From NCBI RefSeq assembly GCF_000003855.2, contig NW_003101681.1, positions 1,408,370 through 1,472,369 on the forward strand: a stretch of DNA of 64,000 bases, read 5' to 3'. Of this stretch, positions 13,413 through 26,700 are shown piece by piece. Positions within the stretch are counted from its first letter, which is position 1. The number at the start of each line of letters is the position of its first letter. The stretch comes from Blastomyces gilchristii SLH14081. Its lineage: Eukaryota; Ascomycota; Eurotiomycetes; Onygenales; Ajellomycetaceae. The notes beneath the pieces were generated by a model. The model was not told the DNA's origin, did no database searches, and saw nothing but the letters and a program-made list of their open reading frames with translations. The position numbers and the translations under genes were made by a program.

Positions 13413-13795
13413 TCTGTTAAAACAGCTATATACTATCTTTTGATAATTTGTTTCATTACAGTCTCTCTTTATTTTACTTTACTTTTTCCTTTCTATTCTT
13501 TTCTATCTATCTATTTAATGTGTCTATCTTTAAGACTGTGTTCTCTTTTCTTTTATCATGACATTGTCAAATGATTTCAAAGTATCAGAAGATGTTAAAA
13601 TACTGCAATTTGTAAACAGTTTTTATATTCTGAGCTGGAATTTTCTGATTTTGCATATCTGAAATTGATGAATGTATAATAGTTAACTTTATAGATATAG
13701 GAAAAACCCTGAGAACTTTTAGTTCTCAGATAGATGTCATAGTCTCTGACTGCATACATATATAATTGAAGAATAATAATAATAATAACTCTTTC

Positions 13796-16603
13796 ACTGC
13801 AGCTTCTATTCTCTTTATAAAGAAATCAGATGAAGAACTTTAATTCTGTGTGAACTATCAAGATCTGAACAGATTGATAAAGAAAGATTATTATCTCTTA
13901 TCTCTTATTAATGAAACTCTAGCATGTATCAGATAAGTTTAATAATTTATAAAACTAGATACTATCACTGCATTTCATAAGATTTGTATTACTGAAGAAG
14001 ATAAATGACTTACAGTATTCTAAATATATTATAACCTCTTTAAATAAGTAGTCACATTCTTTGAACTGACTAACATCTCTAGTATATTTCAGAAGTATAT
14101 TAACTGAGCACTCTGAGATTTTCTTGATAAGTTTGTATCTGTATATCTGAATAACATTCTCATCTCCACTGATGAATTCAGAAAGAAATATCAAAAATAT
14201 ATATAAAGAATATTACAATAATTCCAAGAAACAGAGCTATCAATAGATATTAATAAGTGTGATTTCAAAGTTAAGAGTATAAAATATCTAGATTTTATCA
14301 TAGAAGCTGATAATAGAATTTAAATAAATTCTGAGAAGATCTCTGTTATTCTTGAATGAGAAGCTTCATATACTGTGAGAAGTATATAAAGCTTTATCAG
14401 ATTTGCTAACTTCTATCAGTGATTTATACAAAACTTCTCAGATATTATGAGATCACTTATAGAACTTATTAAAAAGAACTCAGTATTTCAATGATTAGTA
14501 AATACTAAAGCTGTATTTACACAGATGAAAAAGATATTCATTAATATCTTTCTACTGATAATATTTAATTCTGATTATAAGATAGTTATTGAAGCTGATT
14601 TCTCTGACTATATCACAGAAGAAGCTATATTACAATATAATAATAAAGATATCTTATAATTATACATCTTTATATCTAAGAAGTTAAGTCTCACTGAATA
14701 TAACTATGAGATCTATGATAAGAAACTTCTTATAATAGTATATTATCTAGAAGAATAAGACTCTGAGCTCTGAAGTGTCTTTAAATTTAAGATAATCATA
14801 GATTATAAGAATCTCAAACACTTCACTATTATCTGTAAGCTTACTGAATGACAGATGTGATGATCTGAGTTATTAAGCTGTTTTCATTTCATAATACACT
14901 ATCATCTCAGCAGTCAGAACTCAATGACAGATGCTTTCTTATAATAAGAGTATAATATACTATCTAATATAACAGACACTCACTGAATAAACTGAGAGTA
15001 TCAGCTTTTAGATCTGAAAATACTAGTTGATCATAATAAGACTATTCATGACACTATATATACTACTCTGATTAGAACATCTTCTCTTTAAACTGATACT
15101 GATACTGATATCTCAACTTCTTCTGAATCTACACTAGATGAATTGTGATATATAACAGCTCAAACTGATGAACTTCTTCAAATACTTACTGAAGCAGTAT
15201 ATCAAGAAGCACTCTGATTCTCATCAGAACTATGTATAAGAACTGATATCTTAGAATACTTAATTAATAATAATAATACTCTATAATTCTGTAAATGATG
15301 CTGAGTCTCTCATTTTGAATCTCTACATATCTGAATAATATAAGAGATGTATAATTCATGTATAACTGATTATCTGAGTTGTGAATAACTATATTAAATA
15401 ATCTTTTAAGAATTCTACTGATCTGAGATATTAAATAGCATCAGATACTTTATCTGAAACTGTAACTATTATTCTTCTATTATCTTATAAAAGAATCATA
15501 GAAAAGATCTGCTGAAATCACTTAATATCTCTAATAGAATCTAGTGAGATATAGTAATTGACTTCACTATTAATCTCTTTAAGAGTAAGAATTACAAGAA
15601 TATTCTGATTATTATTAACTGATTAAGTAAAGATCTTATATTAGAATCTTATAATAAGATTGATATTAAATAAGTCACTGAAGTCTTTCTACAGAGCTCA
15701 TTCTACTGAATATATGAATTACTGAGATCTATAGTATCAGATTAAGATTATTAATTCATGAGTACTTTCTGAATAAGAATCTGTTAAGTTCTCAAGATTA
15801 TACACTGTTTATTAACTACTTATTACTCTAAGACTAATAATACATCAGAATGAATAATTCAGATAGTAAAGAATTATTTTCATAAGTTCTGTAACTATTT
15901 ATAAAATGACTGACATGATCTTCTTCTATATACTGAAGTTATTATTAATAGCTAAGATGCTATTTTAATAGATATAAGTCTGTTCTTTCTTACACACAGT
16001 TATCATATAAAAGTATTAGATCTTCTAGAAATTACACAGTTTATACTGAACTCTCATAGTCTGATTCAGATCACTGATAATATAGTAACAAAGCTTTAAG
16101 ATACTTATAACTGAGCAGAGATCTCTATAACAAGTACTAAATAAGATTAAGAGAACTGAATTAATATTCACTGAGACTCTACTGAGTAATATAAGATAGA
16201 AGATCTGATATAATTGAATCTTAAGAATATATAGATCATATACTCATCTCATACACTAAATTATCACTATATCAAGTATAAAGTGATAGAAGTTCTAGAC
16301 AGTTATAACTACTGTCTTAACATATTATCAGAGATTTATAATTTCTTTTATACAAGCTTGCTTTACTGCACTGTTATCAATTCATTCTCTTCTCAACTGA
16401 CTTTCAACTGACAGTCATCAGAGATCATAGAAGAAGATAATGAACTTAAATAAGAGATTGAAGATATTCTTAATAAGAGATCTCACAGCTGCAGCTGATA
16501 ATATCTTGTAAAATAAGTCAGCTATGATTATCTGATTTGAACTCTGAGCTCTGTATTATTCAAGACAGCAGTTCTTGACTGATGAGAACTATACACTCAT
16601 GAC
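13796..16603 (+). pseudogene. Gypsy A pol continuation, RIP-disabled
   Basis: It resumes exactly where the LINE split the element: the text after 13809 matches element B from about 25995. Reverse transcriptase follows; its catalytic motif at 14144-14155 reads Tyr-Leu-Asn-Asn, both active-site Asp codons GAT/GAC having become AAT/AAC. Integrase lies at about 15400-16050 and a chromodomain-like stretch at about 16440-16590, as in chromoviruses. Stops are dense. It is a dead copy, more mutated at the active site than elements B and C. Confidence 0.85.
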
Positions 16604-17109
16604 TAGACTGGCCGCCGGGACTATGAATTTCACGTTTGATCTCATTTGGTCTGATCTCATACATTTCTTGGTGTGAATCCCGCTGGGACTAGTCATTAAA
16701 AAAACATGTAAAGTGACTATATATGAGATCTTAAAATGAAATCATGACTTGAAAAAAATAAGACAGTGATCTCATTTGATCTCAATTAGTCTCATTCTTA
16801 GTATAAAGGTACTATTTTTAGACATTTTAAGGTTTTTTTTAGACTATTTTTAATTTTTTAAAAAGTAACACTTTTTGATAACACTTAAATAAGATTTAAA
16901 GTCATTTAAAGCAATAAAAATAATTTAAATTGAGAAGTGAAAATCATGATCTCATTTGAAAAATGTAATAAGAGTAGATAGTAAGTCTCACTGAGACAGT
17001 ATAAGACTACTATTTAATGTTAAAACCATGTAATGAGATCAGTTGAATTGATAATAAGACTATCAAAAAATCTAGTCCTGATCTCAGACACGGTCACACG
17101 GTCAGTCTA
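16604..17109 (-). mobile_element. hAT-like MITE, copy 3 (506 bp)
   Basis: Terminal repeats TAGACTGGCCGCC and GGTCAGTCTA, flanked by a perfect 8-bp duplication CTCATGAC (16596-16603 and 17110-17117). An 8-bp duplication is the hallmark of hAT-type transposition. No coding capacity, so mobilised by a transposase encoded elsewhere. Inserted just upstream of the 3' LTR of Gypsy A. It keeps more CG pairs than its surroundings. Confidence 0.9.
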
Positions 17110-17147
17110 CTCATGACTCTATATTACTTTTGAAAAGAGAGAGTTAA

Positions 17148-17453
17148 TATAATGAACTGCATCTGATTAATTATATAGACTATTTCATTACACTTTATAG
17201 ATTCTGTTAAAAGCTTCAATTCTTAGTCATTCTCAATTACTGATTCTCAGCTGAAAAACTTATAAAATTTCTACTCTTTCACTCTGAAGCTTCACTGTGT
17301 ATATAAAAACTCATAGAATTTCTATTCTTCTGTCTTGAAACTTCATCATATACATTATTATGTACATATATAAATATTTACTTTAATCACTGATTCTCAC
17401 ACTTTCTCTTTCTTTTTCTTCTTTAACATTTTTCACTTTGTATTATAAGATCT
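17148..17453 (+). repeat. 3' LTR of Gypsy A, left part
   Basis: Matches 3520-3863 but is more mutated: the start TGTGACGGGCTGCGCCCGATC of the 5' LTR reads TATAATGAACTGCATCTGATT here, all differences being C-to-T or G-to-A. It is cut by Gypsy element C. The remaining 38 bp are at 23093-23130, and 306 + 38 = 344 bp equals the 5' LTR length. Confidence 0.85.
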
Positions 17454-17711
17454 TGTAAGGGGCCTACGCCGAATAGATCGGTATTATATTGATAGGTCTT
17501 ATATAACAAAGAGAAAAATGTTAGAGAAGGAAAGAAAGAGAAAGTGTGAAAATCAGCAATCGAAGTGAATATTTATACGCGTTTGTAGTGGCTGAGAATT
17601 GGCAATCGAGAATGGCTGAGAATTGAAGTGTATGTGTTCAAGAGTGAAGTGAAAGAATCTATGAAGTGTAACAGAATAGTCTATATAATTGATCAGGCGC
17701 AGCCTTCTACA
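17454..17711 (-). repeat. 3' LTR of Gypsy element C (258 bp)
   Basis: Plus-strand text runs from TGTAAGGGGCCTACGCC to CAGCCTTCTACA. It matches 22830-23087 end to end with mostly transition differences. Confidence 0.88.
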
Positions 17712-20700
17712 TTAGTCTTCTTCTTCTAGAAGCAGTTCTCATCAGTCAAGAGCTGCTGTTCAGATAACATGGAACTCAGAGTTCAGATCAGTTAATCATA
17801 GCTGACTCATTTCATAAGATATTGCTAACTGTAGCTACAGAGTCTCTTATTAAGAATATTCTCAATCTCTCACTTAAGCTTCTTATCTTCTTCTATGATG
17901 TCTGATAACTGTCAGTCAGAAGTCAGTTGAGAAGAGAATGAATTAATGACAGTGCAGTGAAGCAAGCTTGTATAAAATACATTATAAATTTCTGATAATG
18001 TGTTAAGACAGTAATTGTGACTATCTAGAACTTCTATTACTTTATATCTGATATGACAGTAATCTAGTATATAAGATGAACATGTGATTTGTATATTCTT
18101 AAGATTCAATCATATCAGATCTTCTATCTTATATTGTTCAGTGAGATCTTGATAAATATTAATTCAATCTTCTTAATTCTATTTAACACTCATTATAAAG
18201 ACTTCTACTCAATCACAGATATCTCAGAGTTTTATTACTATATTATCAGTGATTTGAATTGAACTGCAGAGGTTCAGTATAAACTGTGTGATCTCTAGAA
18301 GATTCAACACTTTCATGTAATATCTGTGTGTAAGAAAGAACAGACTTATATCTGTTGAAATAACATCTTGACTGTTGATAGTAATCTCTATGTGTAGAAG
18401 AAGATTATACTAATCATCTTATAAGTAATTACAGAACTTATGAAGATAATTCTTCACAGTCTGAATTATCTGTTCTAATACATCATCAGTCTCAGAGTAA
18501 TAGATAGTTGATAGATAGTATATAATCTTGAGAACTTAACAGATTCTTGTTCAGAGAGTACTTATGAATTGATAACTCTGATCTGATACTATAGATCTCA
18601 GTAATTTATATATCTAATAGAATAGACTCTGTAGAAAAGCTTCAGTGACTTATTCAGTATTCATTTTATTACAAGATTTCAATATTATATCTTTGCTCAA
18701 TTAATTCATAATAATCAGAATGTTTCTACAACTCTTACTCTTAGATAGATTAATAGTGAAGTCAATTACTACATCTCATCAGATTCTATCAGAAATATTA
18801 AGTGATTTCAGTAGATCTTTTCTACAGTTCTTTTATAAGATAATAGAAGAACAGTAGTTACAGTTTCAGATAAAGTGTCTGATACTATTTAATATCTCAG
18901 ATTAATAGAACTCTCAGAAGATCATTCTATACAGTTGTTCACAGTCTGAATAATTAGTTATACATGAATCATACATCTCTTATATTATTCAGATGTATAA
19001 GAGTTCAGAGTGAGAGACTTAGTGTCATTCACAGAATCATAGAGTGTTATTATCATCAATTAAATATTCTGAGATGTCAGTTCTTACATATAATTCTGAG
19101 AGAAATTAGAGTGCTTCTTATCATACTGCTTCAGTGAGTGCTTGAAGAAGTTCATTAATTTAAGCTGCTATATGCTATAGTTCATCTAATATAGATTTGA
19201 AAGAAGTTAAGATATCAGTGACAGTTCTAATTAAAGAAGTATATATAGTGCTGTGAGCTGTTCTATCTTGATTAACTAGTATCTTCAGATTCAAGAGCCA
19301 GTGCTCTCAATTCATTCAGTGAGTATCTGTTACATTGAATGACATATCTTGCTCTCATTGAGAGAGAGCATCTGTCATTGAGTTCTGGCTGTCAGAACAG
19401 TAGTGTATTGTAAAATGAAAGTGACTTAAGAACTCAGATCATTGTATCTATTGTTCAGTGAGTTTACAGATAGTTATAAAGTATTTAAGATTCTTATAAT
19501 CTGTGACTATCTCAAATTCAGAGACACTTCAGAGTTCAGAGTCTCATTCTTCTAAACAGTATATAATTACAAGAAGTTTCTTATCATAGATCTCATAATT
19601 ACATTCAGCAGAACTCAGTTTCTTAGACATGAAGACACATGATCATAGAACATCTTCATTATCATATTATAATATCACTTCTTCTATTATATAGTCAGAG
19701 AAATCAGCTTCAATAACTGTCTTATAATTAAAATTAAATGTTATCAGTAGAGAAGTATTAATGAACATCTTCTTCATCTGTATAAATACAGCTTCAGTGT
19801 TCACTGATTATTGAAATACTGAGTCTTTCTTAGTGAGTTCTGTAAGTAATCTTATAATATCTGAGAAGTTTTATATAAATCACTGATAGAAGTTAGCAAA
19901 TCTGATGAAGCTTCATATATCTTTCACAGTGTATAAGACCTCTCATTCAAGAATAGCAGAGACCTTCTCAGAATTCATTCAGATTCTCTTATCAGCTTCT
20001 ATGATGAAACCTAAGTATTTAGTACTCTTGACTTTGAAATCACACTTATCAATATTAATTGATAGTTCTGCTTCTTGTAGTTGTTATAATATTCTTTGTA
20101 TATACTCTTGATATTTCTTTCTGAATTCATTGATAAAGATGAGAATGTCATCTAGATAAGCAGATGCAAATTCATTAAGAAAGTCTTGAAGTGCTCAGTT
20201 GATATACTTCTGAAATATACTGAGAGCATTGATCAGTTCAAAGAGTGTAACTACTTATTCAAAGAGATTATATCATGTTCAGAATACTGTAAGTCACTCA
20301 TCTTCTTCAGTGATGCAGATCTTATGAAACACAGTAATGACATCTAACTTTATAAATTATTGAGCTTGTTCAATACAAGTTAGAGTTTCATTAATAAGAG
20401 ATAAAGAATAACAGTCTTTCTTTGTTAATCTGTTCAATTCTTGATAATTCACACAGAACTGAAGTTCTTCACCTGATTTCTTTGCAAAGAGAATAGAGAC
20501 TGTGGCAGAAGAGTTGCTAATGTGTATGAATTCTTTATTCAACAGATTATTAAGTGTCTTTCAAAGAAGAAGAAGTTCATCTCAGAACATGTTATAAAGA
20601 GAATCTTATAACAGTTCAGACTTCTTATCATTCTTTTTCTCTAACTTGATACTGTGATTCACTTCAGAACCTTGTAAGAGAGATATATTTATAATATTAT

Positions 20701-22829
20701 CTTATCAGAAGATATCTAGATATTTATAATATTATTAAGAGAGTTTCATATAAGAATCTATTATTATAACACAGAATAACTTTTCTAGAGTCTTTTTAAT
20801 ATTGATCAGACTAATGAAATAGATTGATACATGATTCTGCTATTAATGACTTTGTCAGTGACTCTGTCAGTGATTTTAATGACTTCTTTTTCAGAGTATT
20901 TTATAAGTGTTGACAGAGATCTGTGTCAGATTCATAGTCTTGTGAATATCATCTTCATGAATTCTATTATTGTTAGAGAATATCAAGCTTCTGTTTTAAG
21001 TGTTCAATAAGATGCCTTGTTCAGATAGTCAGACAAGTTCTAACATAAGATTATAATCAAGATTATTAACTTCATATATATAGACATCTTCATGTTGATA
21101 TTCTTTCATATCTATGATCAACTTTATTATATAATGAGTACAAATATCTTTTAAATCATCAAATCCTGCAAGAAGTCAGAGTTTTGATAAGAGAATATAC
21201 TGAAGATTATAACATCTTACAACTGAAGATTTTATCATTGTATAGTAATATAGATCACTGTCTATCATGACTTTTATATTATATATATTATCAATTACAG
21301 TAGATACAAGAATTACATTCATTATCATTTTCTCTTTAAATTATTGTTGTCTGACCTCTTCAAGCTTCTGTTTACAAATTTGAACAGAAGCTAATCTTTT
21401 CTCTGTTTCATCAGAGTATTCTTATAGTTATCTTCTGAATCTTTCTCTAATATAATGTAGTTAACACAGACAGATGCTGATTCATTCTTCAAATAAGAAG
21501 ACACTGATCTTTCTCTCAAGTGTGAAGATACATAGATTAATCAGCAGTTGAAAGTGATGTATTCTAATCAGTTACAGTTAATACACACTTTATAGTGATA
21601 TCAATCAGTGACTTCTTCAGAAGTGATTTCAGAGACTTAGAAGCCTGTTTAAATAATGAAAATCCTTGCTTATACATAGACATTTGAATCTATTCAGTTC
21701 ATAGCATCTGCATCATTACTGTTCTTCAGCACAGATATATAAGTTACTGAGATATAATGTCTTCTATCACTGTTCTGTATACTCTTGAGCTTGATAAGAC
21801 AGTTATTCAATATTCAGAGCTATGTGTAGAAATCTTCATAAGTCTGATCTTCATCTACACTTATAAGAGTCTGTAAGAGTTCAAAAGTTAATGTCTTCTT
21901 GAGTATACTAATCTTCATTCAATTCTTTCAAGATTGATCATCTGCTTCTAGAATCTTAATATTGAAGTCAGGAATAAATGTTATAAGAGAAGTGTTTCTC
22001 TGTTAAGTACTCTGTAATCAATCTAATACTTTCTATTATATAACAGTGTCTCAGAACAGAATATTAAGATATTTGATAATATTATCAGATATTTGCAATG
22101 CTGATTCACATGCTTTTATTTATAAATGAAACTTCTATTTCATGTGATTCTTCAATCATTCATTAATATATCAATCTTGATTAATTAATGAACTGATGAT
22201 ATCTTCATCTACACTCAGTTTTACAAGCATTTTCATTCTCTATGATAAGTAGAGAGTGAGATTGAAAGTATTGAAATATGTGAAAGCATCTAAGTATTCT
22301 TTCAGTGCTTTTATATTTGATTCTGTAGATGTTAAAATTACATGAGTTAATTATTGAATCTCTTTGTATTGAAGTTATTAAGTTATATACATATCTGCTA
22401 TCTGTTGCTGTTATAATTTCAACATTACTCAGAGTTACTGTGATATCACTTCTATACTCATGTTCAAGAGTTCTCTCATATTATTATTAGATATGATTAT
22501 ATCATTTTATTGAATGTGTGATATCTGTGAAATCTGAAGAAGTGTAATTATATGAATATCTTATATATCTGAGTGTCAGAACTCTCAGGTCTTTCACTGA
22601 TATTCTTTTATAAGATCTTACTCTCTTTGTAAGATCTTGTTACAGAGTCAGAGTAACTGATAAGTAAGCTTCTATCTAAGAACTCAGTGTCTACTTAACT
22701 GTTTGACTGTTTCTCTATTTCTTACATATTGTTACATATTTGAATATCTCTCAATGAATAATCATTTCTAATGAGAAGATAATGCATGAATAATTGTTTC
22801 TAATAAGAAGACAATGAACATTTTTCTAG
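17712..22829 (-). pseudogene. Gypsy C gag-pol relic, RIP-disabled
   Basis: Read on the minus strand. The start of the reverse transcriptase is open at 20357-20542 (SATVSILFAKKSGEELQFC and QELNRLTKKD). The catalytic motif Tyr-Leu-Asp-Asp is intact at about 20158-20147. A piece near the 3' end (17912-18109) corresponds to the linker before the chromodomain (YKVIEVLDSHNY, LSEIYNVF). Numerous TGA and TAA stops elsewhere make it inactive. Plus-strand ORFs here, such as 19905-20111, are antisense shadows. Confidence 0.82.
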
Positions 22830-23087
22830 TGTAAGAAGCCTACACTGAATAGATCAGTATTATATTAATAGGTCTTATATAACAAAGAGAAAAACATTAG
22901 AGAAGGAAAGAAAGAGAAAGTGTGGAAATTGATGATAAGAGTGGATATTTATACATGTTTGTAGCAGCCGAGGATCAGTGATCGAGAATGGCCGAGAATC
23001 GGAGTGTACGTGTTTGAGAGTGAAGTGGAAGAATCTATGAAGTGTAACAGAATAGTCTATATGATTGATCGGGCGCAGCCTGCCACA
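22830..23087 (-). repeat. 5' LTR of Gypsy element C (258 bp)
   Basis: Plus-strand text runs from TGTAAGAAGCCTACACTG to CAGCCTGCCACA. Equal in length to the other LTR. It lacks parts present in the LTRs of elements A (344 bp) and B (312 bp), so the three elements are separate subfamilies or length variants. Confidence 0.88.
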
Positions 23088-23092
23088 GATCT

Positions 23093-23130
23093 ATATATTA
23101 TACTGATCTATTCAGTGTAAGTCTCTTACA
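23093..23130 (+). repeat. 3' LTR of Gypsy A, right part
   Basis: The 38 bp ending CTCTTACA that complete the 3' LTR interrupted at 17453. They are followed by CATGT, the right copy of the element A target duplication. Confidence 0.83.
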
Positions 23131-23202
23131 CATGTCAAGAAATGTATAAGATTAGATTAAATGAAATTAAATATGAAATTCATAATCTCAGTAGTCAGTC
23201 TA

Positions 23203-23443
23203 GTAACTAGTTATAATAGACAGTTACTGACTGACAGAGCTTGAAATATAAGAATAAGTACTTACAGATAATTATTCAGAATTTACAGCTTGATATAATA
23301 TATACTGATAGCTACTAGAAGTATTCATAATAGAAAGATAAATATAGAAGTTAAATATATAATAGTATTTAAACTGAGTTATAAATAGTAGTTGTGAACT
23401 TCAGTCTATATAGTTGTATATAGTCAAGAGTCACTAACTCTAT
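23203..23443. other. AT-rich spacer between the MITE remnant and Gypsy B
   Basis: About 240 bp of AT-rich DNA with no repeat or gene that I recognise. It ends with TCTAT, the left target duplication of element B. Confidence 0.5.
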
Positions 23444-23755
23444 TGTGGCGGGCTGCGCCCGATCAATCATATAGACTATTCCGTACACTCCATAGATTTC
23501 TACCGCCCCATTCCCGATCGCCGATCCTTGGCTGCCACGAATGTGTATGTTCCGATCGCCGATCCTCGGCCGCTACAAACGCGCGTATATTCTTCCGCCC
23601 TGAAGCTCTACTGCATACATCATCACATACATGTATAAATATTCACTTCAATCACTGATTCTTGCACTTTCTCTTTCTTTTCTTCTCTAACATTTTTCTC
23701 TTTGTTATATAAGATCTATATATTATACCAATCTACTCGGCGTAGGCCTCTTACA
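23444..23755 (+). repeat. 5' LTR of Gypsy B (312 bp)
   Basis: Starts TGTGGCGGGCTGCGCCCGATC and ends GGCCTCTTACA. It is the least mutated LTR in the window and keeps many CG sites, so it is the best guide to the original family sequence. The short ORF 23443-23658 is accidental. Confidence 0.9.
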
Positions 23756-26700
23756 CTAGAAAAACATTCATCATCTTCTTATTAGAAATGATTATTCATT
23801 GAGAGATATGTGAACGCGTAACAATGCATAAGAGAAACACAGTTAAGCAGACACCGAGTTCTCAGATAGAAGCTTGCTCGCCAGTCACTCTGACTCTGCA
23901 ATAAGATCTTACAAAGAGAATGTCAGTAAAAGACCTGAGAGTTCTGACACTCAGATATATGAGATATTCATATAATTACACTTCTTCAAGATTTCACAGA
24001 TATCATACACTCAATGAATAACATGTCTAATAACAATATAAGAGAACTCTTGAACACAAGTATAGAAGTGATATCACAGTAGCTCTAAGCAATGTTGAAA
24101 TTATAACAGCAACAGATAGTAGATATGTATATAACTTAACAACTTCAATACAAAGAGATTTAATAATTAACTCATGCAATTTCAACATCTACAGAATCAA
24201 ATATAAAAGTACTGAAAGAACACTTAGATACTCTTATATATTTCAATACTTTCAATCTCACTCTCTACTCATTATGAAGAATGAAAATGCTCATGAAACT
24301 GAGTGTAGATGAAGATGTTATCAGTTTATTAATTAATTAAGATTGATATATCAATAAATAATTGAAGAATCACATGAAACAGAAGTTTCATTTATGAATA
24401 AAAGTATGTAAATCAGTGTTGTGAATATCTGATAATATCATGAAACATCTTGATATTCTGTTTCAAGACACTGTCATGTAACAGAAGATATTAGATTGAT
24501 TACAGAGTATTTAACAGAGAAACACTTCTCTTATAATATTTATTCCTGACTTTGATATTAAGATCTTAGAAGCAGGTAATCAATCTTGAAAGAATTGAAT
24601 AAAGATTAGTATACTCAAGAAAACATTAACTTTTAAACTCTTACAGACTCTTATAAGTGTAAATAAAGACTTAACTTATAAAGACTTCTGTACACAGCTT
24701 CAGACATTGAATAATCATCTTATCAAGCTCAAGAGTATACAGAATAGTGATAAAAGATATTATATCTCAGTTACTTATACATTCATACTGAAGAATAACA
24801 ATGATGCAGATGTTATAAATTGAGTAGACTTGAATATCTATACATAAGTAAGAATCTCTGCTATCTGAACAGACTTCTGAGTTTCTGAGATTACTTCTGA
24901 AGAAGTCACTGATTAACATTAATGAGAAGTATGTATCAACTGTAACTGATCAGAGTATATTACTCTCAACTGCTGATTGATCTATATATCTTCTCACTTA
25001 AGAAATGAATCAGCATCTGTCTGTATCAATCATATTACAGTGAAGAAAGATTCAGAAGATAACTATGAGAATGTCTTAATAATATAGAGAAAAGATTAGC
25101 TTCTGTTCAAATTTGTAAACAGAAGTTTGAAGAGATTGAATAATAACAATTTAAAGAGAAAATGATAATAAATGTGATTCTTGTATCTACTGTGATTGAT
25201 AACATGTATAATATGAAAGCTATGATAGATAGCAGTCTATGTCACTATACAATGATAAAATCTTCAGTCATAAGACATTATAACCTTCAGTATATTCTCT
25301 TATCAAAACTCTGACTTCTTGCAGAATTTGATAATTCAAAAGATGTTTGTACCTGTTATATGATAAAACTAAACATAGATGTGAGAGAACATCAATATGA
25401 AGATATCTATATATATGAAGTGAATAATCTTGATTATAATCTTATATTAGAACTTGTCTGACTATCTGAACAAGGCATCTTATTAAATACTTAAAACAGA
25501 AGCTTGATATTCTCTAACAATGATAGAATTCATGAAGATAATATTTATAAGACTATGAATCTTACACAGATCTCTGTCAACACTTATAAAATACTCTGAA
25601 AAAGAAGTTATTATCAAAACTATTAACAGAGTTACTGATAAGATTACTGATAGCAGAATCATATATCAATCTATTTCATCAGTCTGATCAATATTAAAAA
25701 GACTCTAGAAAAGTTATTCTGTGTTATAATAACAGATTCTTGTATGAAACTCTCTTAATAATATCATGAATATCTAGATATCTTCTGATAAGATAATAAT
25801 GTTACAAATCTATCTCTCTTACAAGGTTCAGAAGTGAATCACAGTATCAAGTTGAAAAAGAGAGATGATAAGAACTCTGAACTATCATAGAGCTCTTTTT
25901 ATAATATATTCTGAGATGAACTTCTTCTTCTTCAAAAGACACTCAATAATCTGTTAAATAAAGAATTTATATGTGTTAGTAACTCTTTCACTGCAGTCTC
26001 TATTCTCTTTGCAAAGAAATCAGGTGAAGAACTCTGATTCTGTGTGAATTATCAAGAATTGAACAGATTAATAAAGAAGAACTATTATTCTTTATCTCTT
26101 ATCAATGAAACTCTAGCTTATATCAGACAAGCTCAATAATTTACAAAGTTAGATATCATTACTGTGTTTCATAAGATTCATATCACTGAAGAAGACAAGT
26201 GACTTACAGTATTCTGAACACAATATGACCTCTTTAAATGAGTAGTCACACTCTTTGAACTAGTTAATATTCTCAGTATATTTCAGAAGTATATCAACTG
26301 AGCACTTTAAGACTTTCTTAATGAATTCACATCTGTATATCTTGATGATATTCTCATCTTCACTGATGAATTCAGGAAGGAATATCAAGAACATGTATGA
26401 AAGATATTATAATAACTACAGAAAGCAGAACTGCTGATAGATATAGATAAGTGTGATTTTAAGATTAAAAGTATAAAATATCTAGACTTTATCATAGAAG
26501 CTGACAGGAGAATCTGAATGAATTCTGAGAAGATCTCTTCTATTCTTGAATGAAAGGCCTCATGCACTGTGAAAGATGTATAAAGCTTCATTGAATTTAC
26601 TAACTTCTATCAGTGATTTATATGAAACTTCTCAGATATTGTAAGATTACTTACAGAACTTACTAAGAAAGACTCAGTATTTCAATAATTAGCAGACACT

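Larger units (their letters stand above)
6138..13795 (+). mobile_element. LINE (non-LTR retrotransposon), near full length, inserted in Gypsy A
   Basis: Flanked by a perfect 14-bp target duplication TAACTCTTTCACTG (6124-6137 and 13796-13809). It ends in an (AAT)n-type tail. Order: a GC-rich 5' region (6138-6830), ORF1 with zinc knuckles, then ORF2 with endonuclease, reverse transcriptase, RNase H and a C-terminal CCHC motif. This layout resembles the fungal Tad/I group of LINEs. The ORFs are heavily mutated while the 5' region is almost intact in composition. A truncated relative lies at 30671-32114. Confidence 0.88.
17454..23087 (-). mobile_element. Ty3/Gypsy retrotransposon, element C (5634 bp, reverse strand)
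   Basis: Inserted in the 3' LTR of element A with a perfect 5-bp duplication GATCT (17449-17453 and 23088-23092). LTRs are 258 bp each. Internal order on the minus strand is gag, reverse transcriptase, integrase, chromodomain tail, as in elements A and B. It is the youngest Gypsy layer of this nest. It has no further insertion that I can see. Confidence 0.9.
3520..23130 (+). mobile_element. Ty3/Gypsy retrotransposon, element A, with nested insertions
   Basis: Bounded by LTRs and by a perfect 5-bp target duplication CATGT (3515-3519 and 23131-23135). Removing the LINE (6138-13795), MITE (16604-17109) and Gypsy C (17454-23087), each with one TSD copy, leaves about 5.8 kb, close to element B without its MITE. 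It carries a gag zinc-knuckle relic, reverse transcriptase, integrase and a chromodomain-like tail, all destroyed by stop codons. It is the oldest full-length Gypsy layer in the nest, since the LINE, a MITE and element C lie inside it. Confidence 0.88.
3081..23202 (+). mobile_element. hAT-like MITE, copy 2, split by Gypsy element A
   Basis: The left part, 3081-3519, starts TAGACTGACCGTGTGAC. The right part, 23136-23202, ends CAGTCTA. Joined, with the duplicated CATGT counted once, they give 506 bp, exactly the length of copies 3 and 4. The 19.6 kb between them is Gypsy element A and everything nested in it. Only the two end segments belong to the MITE. No 8-bp duplication is visible at the outer ends. 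Confidence 0.82.
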
